12,108 nucleotides of DNA from Rikenellaceae bacterium (GTDB lineage: Bacteria > Bacteroidota > Bacteroidia > Bacteroidales > Rikenellaceae). Made by a program: the position numbers and the translations under genes. Shown one piece after another: positions 6,780 to 12,108 of this stretch (position 1 is the first letter of the stretch; each line of letters opens with the position of its first letter). The stretch is from the NCBI GenBank assembly GCA_020859745.1, contig JAJBVQ010000222.1:1-12108 (forward strand), read 5' to 3'. The notes under the pieces were generated by a model that was given only the letters and a program-made list of their open reading frames with translations, was not told the DNA's origin and ran no database searches.

Positions 6780-7379
6780 TTATTTATTGATCGTGTAGGC
6801 TTCACCGTCGATGTAGTAGAACGACAGGTACTCTTTGCCCTCCTTAGCTTTGCGGTCCGCGATGCGCTGGCGGAACGCCGCGATGCGGTCGGTTGCCGAC
6901 ACAGCCCCGGTGGCTTCGCCGCGGGCTTTCTGCTCCGAATCGCAGCCCGCGCCGTTTTCGCCGTGCTTCTCTTCCGTCTGCGCTTTCACCTGCTCTTCCC
7001 ATTGGGACAGGTAAGCCTCGTCGATGCGCTGCTCCCGCAGGATGCCGTCGATGGTTACGATATTATTGACCACCTCCTGCGGAAAACGGCCGATCTTCTC
7101 GCCCGCTTCCACGCGGATCGTCTTAGTATCGTCGCTGCCCATCATAAAGAGCTTGCCGCCCCCCTTGGCGCAGATGTGGGTGCAGATGCCTTCGACGACA
7201 ATGGGCCTGTCCACCAGCGTTTCGGCTGAGGCCAGCAGTGAATCTACGTCCATCGTTTTCACAGCGGCCGAACTACTTTCGGCGGTCGCCGCCGTACCGG
7301 CGTTATTGGTGCCGCTGCCGCACGAGGCGAGGGCCAGCGCCCCGGCCAGGGCGAGCGAGAAGAGAATTTGCTTTTTCAT
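6780..7379 (-). CDS. Periplasmic lipoprotein with OB-fold-like domain and a CTHIC motif
   Basis: A 199-residue lipoprotein of unknown function. The signal MKKQILFSLALAGALALASC has a clear lipobox (LAS-Cys20). The residues after the Cys (GSGTNN) show no acidic surface-export signal, so periplasmic anchoring is likely. After a Ser/Ala-rich linker, residues 46-120 look like a small OB-fold. The order is VDRPIVVEGICTHICAKGGG (57-75 region), a strand KLFMMGSDD, then TIRVEAG, then NNIVTIDGIL. This layout resembles metal- or ligand-binding OB proteins such as DUF4920, but that is analogy, not identification. Cys66, His68 and Cys70 are close together and could bind a metal or heme. The C-terminal 80 residues are charged, helix-rich and probably coiled (with Cys146), ending in a strand-like SFYYIDGEAYTI. 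The ATG at 7379 is fixed by the signal peptide. It is the first gene of the cluster, preceded by a promoter and a GC-rich leader hairpin. Confidence 0.75.
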   Translation of the reverse strand: MKKQILFSLALAGALALASCGSGTNNAGTAATAESSSAAVKTMDVDSLLASAETLVDRPIVVEGICTHICAKGGGKLFMMGSDDTKTIRVEAGEKIGRFPQEVVNNIVTIDGILREQRIDEAYLSQWEEQVKAQTEEKHGENGAGCDSEQKARGEATGAVSATDRIAAFRQRIADRKAKEGKEYLSFYYIDGEAYTINK

Positions 7380-7412
7380 GGTATGGTTGGTTTTTGTTTG
7401 TGTTATGCGGTT

Positions 7413-7460
7413 CGGGCTGCGCGCTCCGGGGGCGGGCCGAAGGCCCGGCGCGCAAGCCCG
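7413..7460 (-). other. Long GC-rich leader hairpin upstream of the lipoprotein gene
   Basis: CGGGCT (7413-7418) pairs with AGCCCG (7455-7460), GCGCGC (7419-7424) with GCGCGC (7448-7453), and CGGGCC (7433-7438) with GGCCCG (7442-7447), closing a GAA(A)-type loop. It lies in the predicted 5' leader, about 34 nt upstream of the ATG. It has no T-run and could act as an attenuating or stabilising structure. Confidence 0.6.
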
Positions 7461-7514
7461 GCATTCTGCGAATGGCACAGATCCGTTTCCGGTATTTCAT
7501 TCCCGATGCGACGG

Positions 7515-7545
7515 CAAAGGTAGAGTGCCCCTTCGCGGCGGGAAA
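7515..7545 (-). promoter_or_regulatory. Primary promoter of the minus-strand cluster
   Basis: On the minus strand, TACCTTTG (complement of 7515-7522) matches the Bacteroidetes -7 consensus TAnnTTTG, and TTTC (complement of 7542-7545) sits 19 nt upstream as a near-consensus -33. The transcript would start near 7508, giving a leader of about 130 nt that contains the 7413-7460 hairpin. No similarly good promoter was seen in the downstream gene junctions. Confidence 0.6.
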
Positions 7546-7563
7546 TCCCCAATTATGGGGATT
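7544..7563. promoter_or_regulatory. Dyad overlapping the -33 region, possible operator
   Basis: AATCCCC (7544-7550) and GGGGATT (7557-7563) form a perfect 7-bp dyad with a 6-nt AT-only centre. It overlaps the -33 element of the minus-strand promoter, where a repressor or activator dimer would sit. No regulator gene is in the window and the motif was not recognised. Confidence 0.4.
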
Positions 7564-7600
7564 ATCCGGCCGGGCATCCTAACAAATGGCTATCCCGGCG

Positions 7601-7641
7601 CTGTCTCTTTTTTAGACAGCGAGTGTCCAATTTTTAGACGG
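7601..7641 (+). promoter_or_regulatory. Tandem upstream activator-type dyads
   Basis: Two 19-bp imperfect palindromes, CTGTCTCTTTTTTAGACAG (7601-7619) and GTGTCCAATTTTTAGACGG (7623-7641), share the frame TGTCy...AGACr around a T-rich centre. They start 22 bp apart, two helical turns, on the same face. Their centres lie about 110 and 90 bp upstream of the predicted sigma-54 start, the usual place for NtrC-type activator sites. The first can also extend to an 8-bp stem (7599-7621). Confidence 0.55.
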
Positions 7642-7696
7642 CCGGCTTCGAGTGTTAGATTGATATACAACAGAATGTCAATTATTTGTATCAAAA

Positions 7697-7710
7697 GGCA
7701 TCTCCTTTGC
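7697..7710 (+). promoter_or_regulatory. Candidate sigma-54 (RpoN) promoter of the DUF4932 gene
   Basis: AAGGCATC-TCCT-TTGCC fits the -24/-12 pattern TTGGCACG-N4-TTGC, with GG at 7697-7698 and GC at 7709-7710, exactly ten bases apart. GGCA and TTGC match the consensus. Transcription would start near 7721, about 22 nt before the ATG. No TAnnTTTG box was found in front of this gene. Confidence 0.5.
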
Positions 7711-7743
7711 CCTTTTTGTGACTGCTAAAACTTAACTAACACC

Positions 7744-9195
7744 ATGAGAAAGATCTTTTTCCTTTTAACGGGCCTTATGGCTTTTCTCAGCGCCGCTGCG
7801 GGGCCTAAGGCCACCGCGACGCGCGGCATTTCCAAACCGACAGTGGACCGGCGGGTCGAGCTGGTAACCCTTGTGGCCCGATTGGCGGGCTACGAGGAAT
7901 TCCAAAGCAAGGCGGTCCCGGCCTATTCGGACGCCATAGAAGCCTGGTTCGCTTCCTACAAGGAGCATCCTGCCGTACAGTACATGAAGAAGCTCCGGAA
8001 CGAAGCTGATATGGGCTATAATGCCATTCCCATTATGGGTGTCTACCTGACAGAGCCGCCGAAGCTGCGCCCTCGCCTGCCGCTGACCGAATCGCAACCG
8101 GAATCCCGCTGGGGCGTCGAACGCGGGACGGAATTTATCAAGCTGCTGGACAAGTTCTACAAGGACGCCCGCTGCGAGGAGTTCTTCGCGCAGCAGGCTC
8201 CGCTGTTCGGGCAGGTGGAGGAGGCGTTCGGGGACGTTTTTGCGGAGATCGACATGGAGTGGTTCGGCCGTTTCTTCGGCGAGGAGGCCCAAGGCGGAAT
8301 GGTGCCGATTATTGGCATGGGATTCGGCGGGGGGAACTACGGGGGCAGTATCACTTACCCGGATTCGACCGTAGACCAGTACGCCTTTATGGGCTCGTGG
8401 GGGATGCGGGACGGAAAGCCGAAGTTCAACCGCGAGGGGTTCCTGAACACGATCGTGCATGAGTTCACCCACTCGTACGTTAATCCGGTGTTGGATGCCG
8501 AACCGGCGCTGTCGTGGCCCGCGTACCAACTTTTCCGGGAGAGCTCTAAAGAGATGCAGAAACAGGCGTATGCCGACGGGAGAACGGTACTCAACGAAAC
8601 CTTCGTGCGGGCGGCGGTGATCCGCTACCTGATGGAACATGCCGACTCGGCCGCCGTCGATAACGAGATGCAGTACCAGATCAACAGCCATTTTATCTGG
8701 ATGCCGGAGGCGGTGGAGCTGCTCGGCGAGTACGAGGCCGACCGGGACAAGTATCCCGATTTCCGGAGCTTTATGCCCCGCATCGCGGCATTCTGCAACG
8801 ATCTTCCCGGGCAGATGGAGGTATTGCAGGAGCGCCGGGCCCGTGAAAAGTCGATCCGTACAGGTCGAATCCTCCATGTGGTGGCTGTCGAGCCTTTCGG
8901 CAACGGGGCGCAGGATGTGGACCCGAACCTGACCGATATTACTATCCGTTTCGACCGGCCGGTGCTTGGGCACGGTTACTCCTTTAACCCCGGCCCCGGC
9001 GGCATGGACAAGTTATTCGATTTCGTCGAGGCAAAAGGATATTCCGACGACAATACGTCGTTTACTATTGTGGTCAAGCTCAAGCCGGATCACGAATACG
9101 AATTTTACGTGCTGCGCGATTTCAGCTTCGTCACCCCGGACGGTATCCGTATGTTGGAAGACTATCTGGTCCAGTTCCGCACGCGGGCCGAATAG
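7744..9195 (+). CDS. Secreted zinc-metallopeptidase-like protein, DUF4932 family
   Basis: A 483-residue exported protein. Residues 1-19 (MRKIFFLLTGLMAFLSAAA) form a Sec signal peptide; there is no lipobox Cys. The central domain (about 35-370) holds the zinc-peptidase motif HEFTH (239-243) in NTIVHEFTHSYVNP. Glu285 in VLNETFVRAAVIRYL lies 42 residues further on and is a candidate third zinc ligand, as in gluzincins. A Gly-rich strand (PIIGMGFGGGNYGG, about 188-201) precedes the active-site helix. The C-terminal 105 residues (about 377-480) resemble a bacterial Ig-like/SbsA-type domain (ITIRFDRPVL, then FTIVVKLKPDHEYEF). The family is known in Bacteroidetes, but substrates are unknown. It is a single gene with a sigma-54-like promoter upstream and a strong terminator downstream, between the ABC/PepSY cluster and the TonB receptor gene. 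The periplasm or cell surface is the expected location. Confidence 0.85.
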   Translation: MRKIFFLLTGLMAFLSAAAGPKATATRGISKPTVDRRVELVTLVARLAGYEEFQSKAVPAYSDAIEAWFASYKEHPAVQYMKKLRNEADMGYNAIPIMGVYLTEPPKLRPRLPLTESQPESRWGVERGTEFIKLLDKFYKDARCEEFFAQQAPLFGQVEEAFGDVFAEIDMEWFGRFFGEEAQGGMVPIIGMGFGGGNYGGSITYPDSTVDQYAFMGSWGMRDGKPKFNREGFLNTIVHEFTHSYVNPVLDAEPALSWPAYQLFRESSKEMQKQAYADGRTVLNETFVRAAVIRYLMEHADSAAVDNEMQYQINSHFIWMPEAVELLGEYEADRDKYPDFRSFMPRIAAFCNDLPGQMEVLQERRAREKSIRTGRILHVVAVEPFGNGAQDVDPNLTDITIRFDRPVLGHGYSFNPGPGGMDKLFDFVEAKGYSDDNTSFTIVVKLKPDHEYEFYVLRDFSFVTPDGIRMLEDYLVQFRTRAE

Positions 9196-9216
9196 GTTTC
9201 GCTGCTTTCGTTCCCG

Positions 9217-9258
9217 GGCCGGGGCTCCCCATTTTTAGGGAGCCCCGGCCTGCTTTTT
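9217..9258 (+). terminator. Intrinsic terminator after the DUF4932 gene
   Basis: A perfect 13-bp stem, GGCCGGGGCTCCC (9217-9229) with GGGAGCCCCGGCC (9238-9250), has an 8-nt AT-rich loop and is followed by TGCTTTTT. It separates the peptidase transcript from the TonB receptor promoter 15 bp further on. Confidence 0.9.
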
Positions 9259-9272
9259 CCTTAAATGTGGCG

Positions 9273-9304
9273 ATTGTCCCGGCCTCGGCGCCCCGGTACC
9301 TTTG
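9273..9304 (+). promoter_or_regulatory. Promoter of the TonB-dependent receptor gene
   Basis: The -33-like ATTG (9273-9276) and the exact -7 box TACCTTTG (9297-9304) are spaced 20 nt apart, as in Bacteroidetes primary promoters. The predicted start lies at about 9309-9312, only a few bases before the ATG at 9314, so the mRNA would have almost no leader. No other -7 box lies in the 118-bp gap. Confidence 0.65.
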
Positions 9305-9313
9305 TCCCCGGAA

Positions 9314-12034
9314 ATGACCCGGATACTTCTCTCCATACTACTCTTGCTGGCCGCCCACGGCACTGCCGCTGCGGCGATCCTGCGCGGCACCGTCTCCGAC
9401 GCGGCCACGGGGCAGCCGCAGGACTATGCGCTGGTACAGCTTTTCCCGGAAGGGAGCGCCGTGCCGCGCGGGGCCGTTACCGACGCCAAGGGCTCGTTCG
9501 TCTTTTCGGGCCTCCAGCCGGGGAATTACCGGGTGAAAGTCGCCTTCGTCGGCTTCCGGGACTGGGAGCGCACCTTTCGGATCACAGGCGACACTACCCT
9601 GCGTATCGGTTTGACGGCCCAACCGCTGACGGCACAGGAGGTGGTGGTGACGGCCAAGGAATCCAAAGGGGCAACCAGCGCCTCGCGCATCGACCGGCAG
9701 GCCATGGAGCATCTCCAGCCGTCGAGCTTCTCCGATTTGCTTTCCCTGTTGCCCGGCGGACTGGCCCAAAATCCGAAACTGGGCGCCCCGAACCTGATCC
9801 GGCTGCGCGAAGCGGGCAACAGCAGCAGCGACTACGACGTGTTGTCGCTGGGTACCGCCTTCACGGTGGACGGGGTGCCGGTCAGCACCGACGCCAACCT
9901 GCAATCCATCCCAGGCTCGTCGGGAGACGGTTCGCTGGTGTCACGCGGGCTGGATATGCGGACGATCCCCACCGACAACATCGAGTCGGTCGAGATCGTG
10001 CGGGGCATCCCTTCCGTGGAGTACGGCAACCTGACCAGCGGGCTGGTCAATATCCGGCGGCGGATGACGGCCACCCCGTTCGAGGCGCGGGTCAAGGCCG
10101 ACGAATACGGCAAACTGGTCTCGGCGGGAAAGGGGATAGCCCTCAGGGGCGACGAAAAGATACTGAACATTGACGGCGACTACCTGACGGCCCGGAGCGA
10201 CCCCCGCAATACGCTGGCCAATTACAAACGGATCACCGGCTCGCTGCGGTACAGCAGCCGCAGCGTGACGGACAAGGCGTCGCTGCGCTGGCGGTTGAGC
10301 CTCGACTATACCGGTTCGCTCGACAAAGAGAAGACGGATGCCGACGCTTCGATGGCGGGCGACCGCTTCAAAGCCTCCTACAACCGCTTCGCGCTGGGAA
10401 CGTCGTTCAACTGGGTCTTTTTCAACGCCGGGGCCTTGAAAACATTGGACGTGACGGCCTCCGTGGCGCAGGAGGCGAGCCGGATGGAGCAGACCAAGCA
10501 GGTCTACCTGAACCGTCCCGTGCCGCTGCCTACGGGGATGGTGAACGGCGAGCACGATGCGGAGTTGCTGCCGTTCCGTTACACGGCGGACGTGGCGGTG
10601 GACGGCAAGCCGATGAACGCTTTCGTCAAAGCGGTGCTGGGGCTGGGCGGGAAGACGGGCGGCGTGCGGCACAGCGGCAAGGTCGGGCTGGACTGGAAAT
10701 ACGACAAGAACTGGGGCAAGGGGCAGATCTACGATATCACGCGGCCGCTGAATCCGAACAATACCAACCGCCCGCGGTCGTTCAGCGATATCCCGGCGGG
10801 CACCGAGCTATCGCTTTTCGCCGAGGATGCGATGCGTTTTCAGGCCGGGGAGCACCGTTTCGTGGTGACGGCGGGCGTGCGGGCCATGATGCCGCTCAAT
10901 ATCCGGAAGGATTACCGGATGCACGGCAAGGTCTACGTCGACCCGCGCGTGAACGTGCAGTGGCGGCTGCCTGCGGTGGGAAAATGGAACTTCGAGATCG
11001 CTGGGGGCATCGGACGACACACCAAAACGCCGACGCTCGACCAGCTCTACCCCGACCCGATCTACGCCGACCTGGTGCAGCTGAACTATTACCCGACCGA
11101 CCCCGACCTGCGGCGTATCAACATGCTGACTTATGTGTGGGACAACATCAATTTCGACCTGCGTCCGGCGCGCAACCTCAAATGGGAGGGGCGTTTCAGC
11201 GCGGAGCACCGGGGTTTCGATTTTTCGGTGACCTATTTCCAGGAGCGGATGACCGACGGCTTCCGCACGATGACTTATTATAAGGCCCTGCCGTACAAGA
11301 ACTACGATTCCAACGCCATCGACCCTGGGACGCTGACCGGACCGCCCGACCTGTCGGAGGTGCCTTACACGAACGACACGTTGTTGAACACCTATGGTCG
11401 TTGGGCCAACGGCAGCCGGATCGACAAACGGGGGGTCGAGTTTCAATTCTCGTCGCCGCGCATCGAAGCCCTGAGGACTCGCATTACGGTCAACGGGGCG
11501 TGGTTCCGCACCACGTACAGCAACAGCGCACCGATCTACCGCTCTTCGACGATCAACCTGGGCGGCGACCCGGTGAAGTATGTAGGCCTCTATGACTGGC
11601 AGGACGGCTCGGTGCGCCGGCAGTTCAACACGAACGTGACGTTCGACACGTACTTGGAAAAGCTGGGGCTGACTTTCTCGACCACTTTCCAGTGCCTCTG
11701 GTTCACGAGCAGCCAGCCATTGTGGAACGACGGGGCGCCGGTGGCGTGGGTGGACGCTTCGGGCACGGAGCATCCGTTCACGGAGGCTGACCGGCACGAC
11801 ACGCAGTTGCAGTGGCTGGTGCAGACCTATTCGTCTGCCTATTTCGACCGCTCGACGGTGCCGTTCTGCATGGATGTGAACCTGAAAGCAACGAAGCATT
11901 TCGGCCGCTGGGCCCGGCTGGCGATGTATGTCAACCGCCTGTTCAGCGCCTATCCGGACTACTACCGCAATGGGGTGCTGACGCGGCGTTCGGCGTCGCC
12001 TTACTTCGGCATGGAACTGAACCTGACTTTTTAA
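9314..12034 (+). CDS. TonB-dependent outer-membrane receptor with N-terminal carboxypeptidase-like domain
   Basis: A 906-residue outer-membrane beta-barrel that imports a ligand using TonB energy. A signal peptide (1-20, MTRILLSILLLLAAHGTAAA) is followed by a carboxypeptidase-regulatory-like beta-sandwich (about 22-100, LRGTVSDAATGQPQDYALVQ) and a TonB-box-like segment, AQEVVVTAKES (107-117). The plug (about 120-255) has SLLPGG, TAFTVDGVPV, NIESVEIVRGIPSVEYGNLTSGLVNIRRR split over 222-250. The rest is a barrel ending in Phe (ELNLTF), the usual outer-membrane C-terminus. There is no SusC-specific DNP-type signature and no SusD gene follows directly, so an iron, heme, metallophore or cobalamin type is more likely than a glycan type (inference). 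The start is the ATG at 9314 because of the signal peptide; the TTG at 9302 lies inside the -7 box. The PepSY/ABC/DUF4857 cluster upstream probably serves the same uptake route. Confidence 0.92.
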   Translation: MTRILLSILLLLAAHGTAAAAILRGTVSDAATGQPQDYALVQLFPEGSAVPRGAVTDAKGSFVFSGLQPGNYRVKVAFVGFRDWERTFRITGDTTLRIGLTAQPLTAQEVVVTAKESKGATSASRIDRQAMEHLQPSSFSDLLSLLPGGLAQNPKLGAPNLIRLREAGNSSSDYDVLSLGTAFTVDGVPVSTDANLQSIPGSSGDGSLVSRGLDMRTIPTDNIESVEIVRGIPSVEYGNLTSGLVNIRRRMTATPFEARVKADEYGKLVSAGKGIALRGDEKILNIDGDYLTARSDPRNTLANYKRITGSLRYSSRSVTDKASLRWRLSLDYTGSLDKEKTDADASMAGDRFKASYNRFALGTSFNWVFFNAGALKTLDVTASVAQEASRMEQTKQVYLNRPVPLPTGMVNGEHDAELLPFRYTADVAVDGKPMNAFVKAVLGLGGKTGGVRHSGKVGLDWKYDKNWGKGQIYDITRPLNPNNTNRPRSFSDIPAGTELSLFAEDAMRFQAGEHRFVVTAGVRAMMPLNIRKDYRMHGKVYVDPRVNVQWRLPAVGKWNFEIAGGIGRHTKTPTLDQLYPDPIYADLVQLNYYPTDPDLRRINMLTYVWDNINFDLRPARNLKWEGRFSAEHRGFDFSVTYFQERMTDGFRTMTYYKALPYKNYDSNAIDPGTLTGPPDLSEVPYTNDTLLNTYGRWANGSRIDKRGVEFQFSSPRIEALRTRITVNGAWFRTTYSNSAPIYRSSTINLGGDPVKYVGLYDWQDGSVRRQFNTNVTFDTYLEKLGLTFSTTFQCLWFTSSQPLWNDGAPVAWVDASGTEHPFTEADRHDTQLQWLVQTYSSAYFDRSTVPFCMDVNLKATKHFGRWARLAMYVNRLFSAYPDYYRNGVLTRRSASPYFGMELNLTF

Positions 12035-12058
12035 ATTGTTAACCGATCGATTGTTTGT

Positions 12059-12108
12059 ATGTACCCGCACCGCACTGCCGCTTTTTGTAAAAAGCGGGTC
12101 CGTTGGGC
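12059..12108 (+). CDS. Possible start of the next gene, cut by the window edge
   Basis: An ATG 25 nt after the receptor stop opens a frame with no stop to the window end (MYPHRTAAFCKKRVRW). The basic residues could be the n-region of a signal or lipoprotein signal sequence, as expected for a partner encoded after a TonB receptor, but only 16 residues are visible. The same bases form a 9-bp inverted repeat (12078-12097), so this may equally be non-coding. Confidence 0.3.
   Translation, partial: MYPHRTAAFCKKRVRW

Noticed and set aside
7303..7500. A 65-codon minus-strand ORF starting close to the cluster promoter and overlapping the lipoprotein start in another frame, possible leader peptide
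   Set aside because: Its sequence is mostly the translated GC-rich leader hairpin and the shifted signal-peptide region, with no family features. A leader-peptide role cannot be excluded but is not supported.
7514..7531. Possible minus-strand sigma-54 promoter (GGCAC ... TTTGC)
   Set aside because: The GG to GC spacing is 12, not 10 bases, and sigma-54 spacing is strict. The same bases fit the TAnnTTTG promoter better.
10808..12070. A 420-codon minus-strand ORF across the TonB receptor barrel
   Set aside because: Composition is Arg/Val/His-rich shadow sequence; the plus-strand barrel is intact to its terminal Phe.
12078..12097. Inverted repeat CCGCTTTTT/AAAAAGCGG as terminator of the TonB receptor gene
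   Set aside because: No T-run follows on the plus strand within the window, the loop is only two bases, and the same bases may be the start of a new gene.

Overview
The window looks like chromosomal DNA from a GC-rich member of the Bacteroidales, most like Alistipes. That is inferred from gene content, not from a database match: DUF4857, DUF4932, a carboxypeptidase-regulatory-like TonB receptor and a YtrB-type ATPase occur together. Several gene starts also carry the Bacteroidetes -7 box TAnnTTTG, and Shine-Dalgarno sequences are weak or absent.

Layout. (1) 1-1040: a small-conductance mechanosensitive channel (MscS) on the minus strand, ending at a perfect intrinsic terminator. (2) 1084-2496: a divergent gene for a soluble two-NBD ABC ATPase of the ModF type, sharing a compact promoter region with mscS. 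(3) 7379 down to 2528: a five-gene minus-strand cluster in the order OB-like lipoprotein, PepSY/TM protein, ABC ATPase, ABC-2-like permease, DUF4857 membrane protein. It appears to start at a TACCTTTG promoter near 7515, and the 5' leader and all four gene junctions contain GC-rich inverted-repeat elements. (4) 7744-9195: a divergent secreted HEFTH zinc-peptidase-like protein (DUF4932). Its upstream region fits a sigma-54 promoter with two tandem upstream dyads, and a strong terminator follows the gene. (5) 9314-12034: a TonB-dependent outer-membrane receptor whose promoter lies almost on the start codon, followed by the possible start of another gene cut by the window edge.

The receptor, the PepSY protein, the metal-ligand-rich lipoprotein and the ABC/DUF4857 membrane set are best read as one envelope locus for uptake or handling of a metal, heme or metallophore. 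The substrate cannot be read from the sequence. The peptidase sits between the two halves but has its own promoter and terminator, so its membership is uncertain. MscS and the ModF-like ATPase are probably neighbours with separate roles.

The most unusual features are the structured element in every junction of the minus-strand cluster (including a 24-bp near-identical repeat in two junctions and a ~350-bp hairpin-rich stretch), the sigma-54-type control region of the peptidase, and the nearly leaderless receptor gene.
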